The notes under the pieces were generated by a model that saw nothing but the letters and a program-made list of their open reading frames with translations, was not told the origin of the DNA and ran no database searches. A stretch of DNA of 64,000 bases, taken from contig CM055826.1 of assembly GCA_029582265.1 (NCBI GenBank), positions 37,270,127 to 37,334,126 of the forward strand, read 5' to 3'. This document shows positions 10,330 through 20,056 of this stretch, one piece after another. The stretch is from Zoroaster sp. YZ-2022. Taxonomy: Eukaryota > Echinodermata > Asteroidea > Forcipulatida > Zoroasteridae. The position numbers and the translations under genes are program-made. Each line of letters starts with the position of its first letter. Within the stretch, counting starts at the first letter, position 1.

Positions 10330-10337
10330 ATTGCTAG

Positions 10338-10890
10338 TGCAGGCTTCAATTACAATGATTTCAACATCATTAATGCTATGATTGAGTTTTTTAGTTTTCA
10401 CAGAGGAAACATGGTTGGCAAAGCGGAGACACAATTTGGTCTTTGTCTCCCCTACATATTGTATACCACATCTTTTACATGAGATTACATTATATAACAT
10501 TGGGTGTGTCACACTGGGATTTAGTTCTGATTGTGTAGGTGAGACCAGTACTGTGGCTTTTCACCTTCTGAGCAGGTTTGAGATACAAACAGGTTTTGCA
10601 TCTCAAGCGGTTACACTTAGAGCACCCCTGTGGTGATTCATGATCAGTGACGTTAAGGTCACTGTTGGTGCTAGGGAGCCTAGCCCGAACCAATATATCA
10701 CCGAGATTACGGGGCGACGGAAAGCAATCAAAGGGGGCTCAGGGATGGCTGAGCGTAACCTGTCGGAGGAGTGTAAAATAGTCATGTTATCATTTACGAT
10801 AGAACAAAGTCTGGGTAATCTGGGGTGATAAGTCGTGACCAGGGGAACTCTGTTAGGAAGGGTTTTCTTGTTACCCCGGGTAGCCAAGAG
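10338..10890 (-). pseudogene. Penelope-like linker and GIY-YIG endonuclease, frameshifted
   Basis: Overlapping minus-strand frames give RVPLVTTYHPRLP, FRRP, DILVRARLPS, the Cys-rich GCSKCNRLRCKTCLYLKPA, then NVISCKRCGIQYVGETKTKL (GIY-YIG equivalents Y and G) and R..NHVSSVKTKKLNHS. At least one frameshift near 10690 and the hAT insertion after ACTSN break it. The missing end continues at 9266-9360. Confidence 0.8.
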
Positions 10891-11023
10891 GGTGCTACGG
10901 GGGTACAGAGGGCCCTGTTGATGGCTAGTTGGACCCTGCGTTTGCTATGACCCCGGGATACAAGGTGTTGCCTCAGTTCAGACGACCGTTTCCTGTATAA
11001 GGTATCAGTGGAACAGATACGTC

Positions 11024-11935
11024 TTATACGGAGCGCTTGACTGTAGGCGATGGCCTCTTTGCAGTGCTTGGGGTGGCAGCTGTCAGAAAGGAGGTATTGA
11101 TGAGTGTCAGTGGGTTTACAATAGACATCAGTCGAGATGCCCTGGGGGATTTGTTGATGGTGACGTCTAGGAAGTTCACGCTATTGGGAGAGTAGTTAGC
11201 AGTGAACTTGATGGTGGCATGGAATGAATTAATGTAGTTGATGAATTCATCTAGGCTATCTTGGCCACCACACCAAATGCAGAATATATCATCAATAAAT
11301 CTCCACCATACTAGAGGGCGGTGGGGGGCAGAAGATAGCAGTCTGTCTTCAAGGTCAGACATAAACAGATTAGCGTATGATGGTGCCATATTAGTGCCCA
11401 TTGCTGTACCTTGAACCTGGAGAAAGTTTCTGTTTAGGAACGTGAAATTGTTTTTGGTCAGTATATGTCGGATAAGATCTGTGAGGTGTCTCACTGAAGG
11501 TTTGGTTTGGTTGTTGGATCTGAGAGCGTTGGCACATGCATTTATGCCTTCGCCATGGGGGATGTTTGTATATAAGGAGGAAACATCCAGAGTGACAAGG
11601 AAGGCAGAATTGGGTATTTGATGTTTAATACCCTCTAGTTTACGGAGGAAGTCGGTAGTGTCCTGTATGAATGAAGGGATATGAGAGACCAGAGGGTTGA
11701 GGTAGCTGTCAACGAACTCAGAGATACGTTCTGTTGGGCTACCATTACCCGACACAATGGGACGGCCCGGGTTGCCTGCCTTGTGTATTTTGGGCAGTAG
11801 ATAGAAACGGGCCGTACGAGGAGCCTGTGGAATGAGATAGTTAAAGGTATCCTCGTTAATACCGTTACAATTATGAATTTTGACGACGGTGTCAGATATC
11901 TCTTTTGCGAAGGAGTGGGTATATATATAAATTAA
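11024..11935 (-). pseudogene. Penelope-like reverse transcriptase fragment
   Basis: The open frame runs from about 11935 down to 11024. It contains LLPKIHKAGNPGRPIVSGNG, then LDVSSLYTNIPH (catalytic Asp of motif A), QGTAMGTNMAPSYANLFM (motif B) and WWRFIDDIFCIW with the paired Asp residues of motif C. The catalytic residues are present. The frame is lost near 11080, before the Cys motif and the GIY-YIG part. An internal ATG at 11755 is unlikely to be the true start, because homologous sequence continues upstream without a stop. Confidence 0.85.
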
Positions 11936-11944
11936 ATCGGGAGG

Positions 11945-11990
11945 GTGGCCTTAGCTTTCGATCCAATCCGGACCTTCATCAGAGGCTTTG
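11945..11990 (-). ncRNA. Hammerhead-like motif at the Penelope-like element end
   Basis: The minus strand reads CTGATGA, one A, GGTCC, GGATT, GGATC, GAAAGC. The five-base stem II can pair with one G-U. Hammerhead ribozymes are known in the terminal repeats of Penelope-like elements. The extra base before stem II and an unclear stem III leave activity open. Confidence 0.5.
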
Positions 11991-12009
11991 ACAAAGTACA
12001 ACATAAAAA

Positions 12010-12034
12010 CTCACACACACACACACACACACAT
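12010..12034. repeat. (CA)n microsatellite
   Basis: A dinucleotide run of about 25 bp beside the tRNA-like sequence. Confidence 0.95.
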
Positions 12035-12036
12035 AT

Positions 12037-12097
12037 ATGGTAGAGCGCTCGTACGGTAATCGAGAGGTCGCGGGTTCGAGTCCGGCATCAGCCAATT
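12037..12097 (+). tRNA. tRNA-like sequence, probably a SINE head or pseudo-tRNA
   Basis: TGGTAGAGCG at 12037 fits a pol III A box, and GGTTCGAGTCC at about 12072 is a perfect B box. They are separated by an anticodon-arm-like stretch. The acceptor stem ends do not pair convincingly, so a functional tRNA is unlikely. Confidence 0.45.
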
Positions 12098-12332
12098 TTT
12101 CTTTGCTCGCGAACCGTTTATATAATATTTCAGATCAGTTTCTCCATATAAATCTACTTTGTGTACAACCACATAAAAGGCTTGTGTCCCGTTTGTGTGA
12201 TCCCCGCTACTGCCGTTACCCGGGTTGTTTGCATCTGACCGGGGCTTGATCCCTGGCTACTCGGCAGATATGGTTTGGCCTCTGACCTGGCCCCATAGAG
12301 CAATAGATAATTGGCATAAGTGGACCGCAATC

Positions 12333-12680
12333 ATGGCGAATCAAGTGGTAAGCGTATTGAGCGAACTGGGAGTCGAAAATGTGGAAAAAATGGACGATTT
12401 AGATCGTAAACAATGGGCCGATGTGGTGACGGATTATTTCTGTACACGGGACACCGAATCGGACTATGATTCCGGCACATCTGAATAGTTAATGGACTTT
12501 GATTCAGAGGCCGAGGATGAGTTGGGGACAATTTTAATCATTGATCGCCCGACTCCAGAATCAAGTTCAGGTTCATCAGATACAACCTGGAGCAGGAGAG
12601 GGTAATTCTAGTGGCCCTCTTGTAATACATGGCATAACAGTTGATGAAATACTGGATGCTGGACTGTTCAGAATGACATA
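12333..12680 (+). pseudogene. Small acidic ORF with one in-frame stop, unrecognised
   Basis: From ATG 12333 the frame reads MANQVVSVLSELGVENVEKM, then DRKQWADVVTDYF and an acidic SDYDSGTSE before TAG at 12486. The same frame continues DFDSEAEDELGT, RPTPESSSGSSDTTW and stops. After a frame change, HGITVDEILDAGLFRMT closes at about 12680. An AATAAA lies near 12746. The helical N-terminus with an acidic/Ser-rich tail looks like a real but decayed protein of about 130 residues, perhaps from a transposon. The family is not recognised. Confidence 0.4.
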
Positions 12681-13105
12681 AATGATGGGGACAGAAACCC
12701 CGAAATTCTTCATAGAAATAAACGCAAATGCGAATGTCACTGTTAATAAAAACCTAAACAATAATTGAAGAGAAAATTTATTTACTTTATTTTATTACAA
12801 TCTTTAAATGTGTTTTTCTCGAAATCGTAATTTAATTGTTTTTCGACTTTCAAAGTCCATAACTTTCCAACAGAATGCACGATGGATATAATTTTTTCAC
12901 CATTGAAAAGCTAAAGAGTTGCCCTTTCATATGATACCAATAACTCATTTTTTGTTTCTGGGACGTTTTTGTAGGTTTTGTCATGCTGGGTCACATATAT
13001 ATATATATATATCGCATCTAGGTATGCTGTAATATGGGACCATGGGTTCGATGCAGTGGCGTAAATCCGTGTCGAAAAGTTGTGGTTGGGTGGATGAAAG
13101 AAAGA
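12681..13105. other. AT-rich spacer with (AT)n
   Basis: It includes an AATAAA near 12746 and a short (AT)n at 12994-13013. No other feature was recognised. Confidence 0.4.
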
Positions 13106-13109
13106 AATG

Positions 13110-13530
13110 GATGCCTCTGGTCAGTTTAGACTAATTGAAAATCTATTTTTGGCATAATGTAAAGACTGAGTGTACTATTAAAATGTTTTTAAATGTTAAT
13201 GCTTTTCATTGACACCTGAGGGCGCAGTTATGTGAGATCACAACAGCAACTTGGTCACAGAAACAATTAGTACTCAAAATGAAAATCCAAAATCTTGCTC
13301 CCATAAACCAGTGGTCAAACAAAAGTCAAAACACAAAATTCAGAGGACTGACTTGTGAAAAGATTTCAATCAAGTTTTATACAAAAACCAACCGTGATGT
13401 TACATATAACCCCGCTGTGACATCACTGATGTACTCGTGGTATCAAAACACCCACAGTTTGGGAATTGAAAGGTAAACAAATTATTTCAAAATTGATACC
13501 GAGTTGTACATGATGTTTCATTGTTAAAAA
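13110..13530. repeat. Dispersed block Y, copy 2 (inverted relative to copy 1)
   Basis: It matches 3550-4370 in reverse, without the 410-bp MITE. Shared runs include AACCAACCGTGATGTTACAT and AACACCCACAGTTTGGGA. Confidence 0.75.
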
Positions 13531-13669
13531 AGGTATATTTTAAAGGCTCTTTTAGTGTTGAATGAACCTCTGAAATGTTCGTTAAGTGACAAGTTAATTA
13601 AATTTCGGGATTAAATTTCAATAACTTATATTGTTCATGTAGTGTATAAGAAAATAAACGTATTTAAAA

Positions 13670-14282
13670 CCCTGCGACGCGCCATGACACTTATACGAAC
13701 AGCGCCGCGGTTGCATCGCGCTAAATTTTTTAGTAGGTGTGAAGGGGCGCTATAACTTCTGTTGTGTTGAACACTACCAACTCCCAATGGTTTTAACAGA
13801 TGCCTAGAGGTCCTCAACAATTGAAGCAAACAAAAATGTAAGGGCCCTTTAGGTTGATGTTTATTTTAGTTCTGATAACGCTTTTTCCCCTACCCCAAAT
13901 CGACATAAAATAATTATACCCTATTATGTGTACCCATAGAGAAAGGACCACAGCAGTTATAGGAATAAACATCTCTCACCCTCTGGCGTGATGGCTCCAG
14001 TCTGTCTGGAATACTGTTCTGGCACACCATAGTGGGTAACTGATAGCTTTTGATAAGCCGCTCAGAGCCGAAGTCAATGGCTTTGTGTTGACAGATGGGA
14101 TTAGGATTTGTACACGGTCCTATGGGACCATGCAGGATTTGTACACGGTCCTATGGGACCATGCTTTTTGCAGTAGGATTTTTTGGGTCAAGGGTTCAAA
14201 GCAGGCTAATGAGAATCAACGGAGTAATTAAATTTTGTTTACAAACCTACTAAAACAAATAGCGCCATGGCACGTCGCAGGG
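13670..14282. mobile_element. MITE in the 3' flank of gene B
   Basis: Inverted ends CCCTGCGACGCGCCATG (13670) and CATGGCACGTCGCAGGG (14282) bound a 613-bp insert. The same point in the flank of gene C (near 21275) is uninterrupted, so the insertion came after the B/C duplication. No clear target duplication is visible. Confidence 0.75.
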
Positions 14283-14298
14283 TTGTGAAAATATGAAA

Positions 14299-15495
14299 TT
14301 ACGAAGACCAATGAAAGTTCAAATTCATCAATTCTTTAAGAGCCTGATTGTACGGACGGTAGTATTCACGAAGTTTATCCAATGTTTGTTTATTTACTTT
14401 CGGGTGAGGGCGCCCTTTCGCCGGCTGCATACAGTTCTTAGGTATTGGCTTATTGAGGCAAACAAATCCCTTTTCCACGTCATAGTAGAAATGGTCTGGA
14501 GTGAAGTAATCTCTGATGCCTAAAAACTTTTCGATTTTTTTAACAGCCGGATAGGGATTATTGATAAAAGCTTCTCCATCTATTGCAAGAATTTGTTCTT
14601 TTTTAAAATACTTCAGGTATCTCTGTATATCTTTAACGTAAACCCCTTTGGATATGAGCTGATTTGATGATTTAATTTCACCGTCTGCGTTTATAACGGA
14701 CTTCTCGAAGGTATCAGCGATGAAGTAGCCGGGACTCGTACTACAACCTTTGATTGACCTGACCAGCTTCTGGTCGGTTGAGTTTGAGGTCAGTTGTGGG
14801 CATTTTGTTAAAAGTGTGACCTGCGTGTGTACGAAGTCAGACACAGCTCGCTCAATAGGGTCCCGCATGATGATTATGAGTTTGACGTTCGGTAACGTTT
14901 TCTTTATCAATGGCGGGATCTTCGGGTAAGCCGAGTAAGCGGGAGTTTTCTCCATCGAGACCTGCCCTGGCGTCGAGTAAATCATCTTTCTTCTGTAATA
15001 TTCCAATCCTTTCTTGAACTCCTTGTTAGAGTTGAAGAACCTTGACTCTTTTGGGGTCATAGCGATGTCCGGATGATAACTAATGAAGTTCTGTAAAGTG
15101 GTAGTTCCACATTTTTTTACACCAAATATCATGGCGTCGGGAAGTCTTCTTCGACAACCTCTTTCGCTGAGCTCTGCGTGTGTCAATGTCTTTATAATGC
15201 CTTGGTTGATGTCGACGTATTGGTAACAACAGATGGCGCACTGCTCATCGGTTGCAGTTTTGTTGTTCAGTGAAAGACTGCCGACTTTTCCTTGCTTTTC
15301 ATAATTTATTGACATCATTAATCCTTTTACATCGCCGTCTACGGCCAGTTTATCTACCCTCGACTGGTACCCGTCGCCTGGCCCACGTTTTCCTCTATAC
15401 ATCATCAATGCAAATATTAGCACCAATACCAGTAAACTAGAGACTGCAAGAACCTTCCGATATCTTCGTGATATCCTAGTGATTCCCATGGTCAT
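14299..15495 (-). CDS. HS3ST-like heparan sulfate 3-O-sulfotransferase, gene B
   Basis: A 398-residue single-exon protein, collinear with A and C. The signal anchor is at about residues 15-33. The PAPS loop GVKKCGTTTL is at about 125-134, with the catalytic Glu in KESRFF at about 150, RDPIERAVSD near 210-219 and the C-terminal KGRPHPK motif. The Cys pair (FVCLN...NCM) is kept. It lacks the extra ten residues of A. The predicted activity is PAPS-dependent 3-O-sulfation of heparan sulfate in the Golgi. It lies head to head with C, about 4.6 kb between the starts, in an inverted duplication. The frame is intact, which suggests constraint or recent origin. Confidence 0.88.
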   Translation of the reverse strand: MTMGITRISRRYRKVLAVSSLLVLVLIFALMMYRGKRGPGDGYQSRVDKLAVDGDVKGLMMSINYEKQGKVGSLSLNNKTATDEQCAICCYQYVDINQGIIKTLTHAELSERGCRRRLPDAMIFGVKKCGTTTLQNFISYHPDIAMTPKESRFFNSNKEFKKGLEYYRRKMIYSTPGQVSMEKTPAYSAYPKIPPLIKKTLPNVKLIIIMRDPIERAVSDFVHTQVTLLTKCPQLTSNSTDQKLVRSIKGCSTSPGYFIADTFEKSVINADGEIKSSNQLISKGVYVKDIQRYLKYFKKEQILAIDGEAFINNPYPAVKKIEKFLGIRDYFTPDHFYYDVEKGFVCLNKPIPKNCMQPAKGRPHPKVNKQTLDKLREYYRPYNQALKELMNLNFHWSS

Positions 15496-15587
15496 ATAGA
15501 TTGTCTATATACAATACAGTTGCCGTCTCCTAGATATAACCATAGAGAAAGGACAACAGCCGTCTAACAGTCTTTCATGAATGCGTC

Positions 15588-15598
15588 AATATAAATTT
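15588..15598 (-). promoter_or_regulatory. Possible TATA box of gene B
   Basis: TTTATATTGACG on the minus strand lies about 97 bp before the ATG, conserved with A and C. Confidence 0.35.
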
Positions 15599-15780
15599 GC
15601 GGCATTACTCACTCGTTGAAAAAAATCATTAAGCCTGTGTTCTAAAGTTCAGTTTGCAGAAATCACAGTTGCATAATAGTCCTAAAGATGGTATCTACCG
15701 AAACCTTGGAAGTCCTATCCCGTATCTGAAGGCTCTCCTGTCGGAAATGGATAAATTGTTCTGTCAGTGACAACGGAATA

Positions 15781-16550
15781 CAATGGAATGGTATACAAAT
15801 GTACTGGTCGAAATGAACGTGTATTGTAAGCAATAAGGATCAGTAACAACTGGTAGTCCTTAGTTTTTATTAGCCCTTTAAATAGTCAACCCCGCTAACA
15901 ACCCTGTAATGGTTTTGGCTAAGAAGAACCTTCCTGAATCCACTAAAATCCAACACCGTTACAAAACTTTGTTACAAAACTCCGTACAGTAGGTATGGAT
16001 TTTCTGCTATTATAATAAACAACGATTTTCAGCTAATAGAAGAGCCATGCGATTTAGCCCAAGTATTTCGTATCTTCTAGCTGCAGTTACTGTATCTCAA
16101 AGATCTTGTCATTGGGTCAAATCAGACCTTAGAGCTACAGAATTTTACATAGGAAAAATATTGGAGACTCTTGGGGGATTGGGGGAAATTTGGCTCGTTT
16201 TAAATATCTTCATAAATACTAGTCAATGTTATGAGGTACACAAACATAACTGATGTTACCAAATAATCGATGTATAATACTGTAGCGTAGATGGGAATCG
16301 AATTACAATACAATAATTTAAAAAAATACACCAACAACCACTTTAGTGACCAAACTTGGCCAAGAATTAACTCCTTCATACCTGCATGAAAATACTACGA
16401 CTTGGGTCTAAATGGCGGAGACTAAGGTTAACCACTGAACGATTTTCATTTTTTAAATGTATTTATATAATTTGGTAAGGGGGATCCGAGAAGAAGAAAA
16501 TGAACAAACTTACATTAGTTCAGCATACTGAAAATAAAGGAAAGGAACTA
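15781..16550. mobile_element. Unclassified insert in the 5' flank of B (shared with C)
   Basis: About 770 bp is absent from the gene A flank but present, inverted, at about 18930-19755 upstream of C. It contains AATACTTGGGCTAAAT-type sequence and CCAATATTTTTCC motifs. It has no convincing ORF and no clear ends. It must have been present before the B/C duplication. Confidence 0.5.
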
Positions 16551-16640
16551 AAACCAATCTCTCCAAAGCGGGAATGCCGAGAGGTCAAATCCTCCACTGG
16601 TACTGGGTACGCTTAAAAGCAGCCCTCAGTGAACAAAACA

Positions 16641-16829
16641 TTGCGCTGCTCCAGCGTTAACCTTTTTTAACCAGACAGAAATTCCAACAAAAAGCCATTA
16701 TTAAAATAACATTAAATACAACAAAAGTATACCTGTGAAGGCGATACCATTGACCTGGGGGGATTTTCACTACAACTAATACATGTATATAAAACCAACC
16801 TCAGCGTAGACTAACGAATGCGTTTTTTT
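16641..16829. other. Centre of the inverted duplication, left part
   Basis: Unique spacer between the two arms. No gene was recognised. Confidence 0.4.
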
Positions 16830-17412
16830 TCCTTCAAAATATAGTGGCATGTTGAATACTACTGACAATGTGGTTTATTAAACAATAAATGCTAACTTAT
16901 CCTGTCAAAGTTTTGCCAGAACGGAATTTGATCAAATTGGCTTTGTCCATTTTTCCTGGATGAACTCAATAAATAATTGCACAAAACTCAGAAGCTTTTT
17001 ACAGAATACCTTTTTGAGGTAAGACAAAAACATTATTCACTTTCACAAAAAATCGGTGGTATAACCGTAGCTATACGCTTGATAAAATATATTTCCTAAA
17101 GAATAAAAATGAAAAATAAAAAACTCTCAGAAACTAACGTGCTAAAACAACCTTTGAAAAGTTCGGTCACTGAAAACTTTAAATATAATTTTAAAGAAAG
17201 TGTTGAATTTACTTTTAGTGTTAAATCCTGATCATAAAATGCATCAATTAACACTTTTTATGCATCTATGCATGATTAAGTAAAACTTATAAATGAAATT
17301 AATGTCACTGATCGAACTCTTTAGAGATGCATTAAACATGTTACCGGTACCATGATATTTCATTTGTTTTACAAAACAATTATTTTTACTTCTTAAAAGT
17401 GAAAACATAAAA
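16830..17412. repeat. HS3ST 3'-flank block, copy of 1165-1774
   Basis: Same orientation and order as 1165-1774. It ends at a tiny sulfotransferase remnant. It lies between the arms of the B/C duplication. Confidence 0.7.
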
Positions 17413-17440
17413 TTACAAGGACCAATCAAAGTTTAAATTC
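17413..17440 (-). pseudogene. HS3ST-like 3' end remnant (about 28 bp)
   Basis: TTACAAGGACCAATCAAAGT, read in reverse, encodes the family C-terminus (NLNFDWS.) and stop. Homology ends abruptly at GATAGGGGGC, so only the last codons survive. Confidence 0.6.
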
Positions 17441-17502
17441 GATAGGGGGCTCACTAATGACCTATTCACTTATAATCTAAAGTTTCAATAATTGTTGGTA
17501 GC

Positions 17503-17553
17503 TCAGCGGGTTATTATGTACGGCTGTCACGTCTGAGATCCCAGTTCGAATCT
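17503..17553 (+). tRNA. tRNA-like sequence (pseudo-tRNA or SINE head)
   Basis: GGTAGCTCAGCGG resembles an A box and AGTTCGAATC a B box, with a T run after it. The acceptor arm does not pair, so it is unlikely to be a functional tRNA. Confidence 0.35.
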
Positions 17554-17930
17554 TTTTTTATTTTTTTTATTTTTTTAAATACAAAATTCATTAGTCTACG
17601 CAGCGGGTGGTATACGTTTACGAGACGCCATTTCAATCCAGTGCACACTTCGCTGACATCTTGTGGTATAAGTATCCGTGGTAGAGATGACCTTTATGGG
17701 TTTACGCAACATTATACCGGCTTACTAAAGGCCGGCTGATACTGAAATGGGTGAGGCATTGAAAGCTTATGTAAATCTGTTCAATTCCTTGGATGCTCTG
17801 ACAATCGAGTCTCCTCTTGCGAAGTCACTGTAGACTGGTACTAGAATAAGGTAATTAAGAGCGTCGGCTTCAAAATCAGTGTGTTGACACGGTTTTCTTA
17901 TTGTTTTTCCACCTTGTGTGAATGCATAAT
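17554..17930. other. Spacer, nothing recognised
   Basis: No coding or repeat structure was recognised beyond a T-rich run at 17551-17575. Confidence 0.35.
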
Positions 17931-18255
17931 ATGTATGTTTTTGTCCCATTTTGACTTTGAGAAAGAATCTGCTAGGTTCGAAACGTAAGGCCAATAACTA
18001 TCATTTTGCATTTATACTACAGGTCCTTTAGGTTGGTAAGCAGTTTGTACAACAGCTAATTCTCTATTCTTTTGTGTTCATTTCTCACCTGACTAACTTC
18101 TTCTTACTCTTGTGTTTATGTATGTATGTTGTTTGTATTCTGTCCCATTTTGCCTTTGAGAAAGAACCTGCTAGGTTCAAGGCCATTAACAATTATTTTG
18201 CATTTATAGTACAGGTCCTTGAGGTTAGTAAGCAGTTTGCAACAGCTACTGGTAA
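17931..18255 (+). repeat. Penelope-type terminal repeat pieces, two copies
   Basis: TGAGAAAGAA(T/C)CTGCTAGGTTC, in the first copy followed by GAAACGTAAGGCCAATAAC, occurs at about 17955 and 18155. Each is followed by CATTTATA.TACAGGTCCTT and GTAAGCAGTTTG. Related copies are at 42770-43025 and 55735-55840. The GAACC/GGTTC hairpin followed by GAAACG resembles the hammerhead-like motif of other copies but lacks a full core. Confidence 0.55.
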
Positions 18256-18299
18256 TTCTCTATTATTATTTTATGTCATCTTTTTCTTTTTTGGTATTT

Positions 18300-18600
18300 T
18301 TTTTCTCCCTGCCAACAGGAAAAGACGTGATACATATATACGCGGGGGCCAAATTTCCCATATTTACAAAGTATGTTGGCTAAGAGAGGCCTCAAAAAAT
18401 TGGCAAATATTCATACCCCTATGTGAAAAAGTCGTTTAAATGTAACACAACACGGCACTACAATTCCAATCGATCCAGTAATTTTTGCTACAATTGGACA
18501 TCGTTTCATAGCAACAACAAAAAAAGAAAATTACAAATGCCGAATACCAGAAACTGGAGCCTTTTTTCGCCTTAATACTTATGTATAAGGTGAATTTCTG
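18300..18600. repeat. Harbinger-like MITE relative
   Basis: It shares GTTGGCTAAGAGAGGCCTCA and ATTCCAATCGATCCAG with 1824-2128 and 29575-29895. The ends are diverged (CGCCTTAATACTT at the right). Confidence 0.5.
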
Positions 18601-18829
18601 TTATAATAGAGATCAGTGATGTAGTGTAGTACAAAAAAAATTAAAACAAATAAAAAAAATAAAAAAATAAAACCTCCCTCCCCCCAGTCGATGGTACAGT
18701 CTGGCCGCTTTATAGGCATAGGTAATATTTTGTTGTGTATAAATCTCTATTATACAGCATCATTGATATGGAGCTCAGTGATTTATATAGTGCATGGCAA
18801 GTGACCTTTTCAGTAAGGTAATTACATAA
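18601..18829. other. Centre of the inverted duplication, right part
   Basis: AT-rich with an A-rich tract at 18630-18670. Nothing else was recognised. Confidence 0.35.
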
Positions 18830-19957
18830 TCACTCTGTGATTTTGCACTGATGAGTTCAGCTTTTGGGCGCACCCAGAACCTGCAGTGGAGGATTTGAAC
18901 TCTCGGCATTCCCGATTTGGAGAGATTTATTTTAGTTCCTTTCTTTGTGGTTTATTGTGCTCAATTAATGTAAGTTTGTTCATTTTCTTCTTGGATTTGG
19001 CAGCTATTATGTCGTTAATTAATTCACTCACTTTCTTTATTTGTACACTGTACAAATCTCTGGATCCCCTTACCAAATTATACACATACACAAACACCGA
19101 AAATCGTTCAGTGGTTAACCTTAGTCCTTTAGCCATTTAGACCCAAGTCGTAGTATTTTCATGCAGGTATGAAGGAGTTAATTTCCTTTCTTGGCCAAGT
19201 TTGGTCACTAAAGTGGTTGTTGGTGTATTTTTTATTATTGTATTGTAATTCGATGCCCATCTACGCTACAGTATTATACATCGATTATTTGGTAACATCA
19301 GTTATGTTTGTGTACCTCATAACATTGACTAGTATTTATGAAGATATTTAAAACGAGCCAAATTTCCCCCAATCCCCCAAGAGTCTCCAATATTTTTCCT
19401 ATGAGCTCTAAAGGTCTGATTTGACCCAATGACAAGATCTTTGAGATACAGTAACTGCAGCTAGAAGATACGAAATACTTGGGCTAAATTGCATGGCTCT
19501 TCTTTGCTGAAAATCGTTGTTTATTATAATAGCAGAAAATCCATACCTATACTGTACGGAGTTTTGTAACAAAGTTTTGTAACGGTGTTGGATTTTAGTG
19601 GATTCAGGAAGGTTCTTAGTCTTAGCCAAAACCATTACAGGGAGTTAGCGGGGTTGACTATTTAAAGGGCTAATAAAAACTAAGGACTACCAGTTGTTAC
19701 TGATCCTTGTTGCTTACAATACACGTTCATTTCGACCAGTACATTTGTATGCCATTCCATTGTATTCCGTTGTCACTGACAGAACAATTTATCCATTTCC
19801 GACAGGAGAGCCTTCAGATACGGGATAGGACTTCCAAGGTTTCGGTAGATACCATCTTAAGGACTATTATGCAACTGTGATTTCTGCAAACCGAACTTTA
19901 AAACAAAGGCTTAGGCCTAATAATATATTTTGTCAACGAGTGAATAATGCAGCAAAG

Positions 19958-19968
19958 TTATATTGACG
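19958..19968 (+). promoter_or_regulatory. Possible TATA box of gene C
   Basis: TTATATTGACG lies about 95 bp before the ATG, with CATTCATGAAAGACT following as in A and B. Confidence 0.35.
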
Positions 19969-20056
19969 CATTCATGAAAGACTGTTAGACGGCTGTTGTC
20001 CTTTCTCTATGGTTATATCTAGGAGACGGCAACTGTATTGTATATAGACAATCTAT

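Larger units (their letters stand above)
9266..11995 (-). mobile_element. Penelope-like retroelement, interrupted by a hAT element
   Basis: Minus-strand segments give, in order: reverse transcriptase start (ARFYLLPKIHK, about 11800), RT core (11024-11755), a linker with Cys motif GCSKCNRLRCKTC (about 10600), GIY-YIG endonuclease part (CKRCGIQYVGETK, about 10450) and the C-terminal end (RESHWIHQLKSL then GLNINTGIK and a stop near 9268). This order is diagnostic for endonuclease-bearing Penelope-like elements. Frameshifts separate the RT core, linker and endonuclease parts, and a hAT element at 9369-10329 splits the endonuclease. The left end carries a hammerhead-like motif. The element is inactive as it stands. 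Confidence 0.88.
13540..16640. repeat. Left arm of the inverted duplication carrying gene B
   Basis: This arm, including gene B, its 3' flank and its interrupted 5' flank, is repeated in reverse at about 18830-21410 with gene C. The arms face each other across about 2.2 kb. Left-arm-only features are the MITE at 13670-14282 and small indels. Confidence 0.8.

Noticed and set aside
12037..12097. Functional tRNA gene
   Set aside because: Pol III boxes are good but the acceptor stem does not pair and the flanks look like a SINE.
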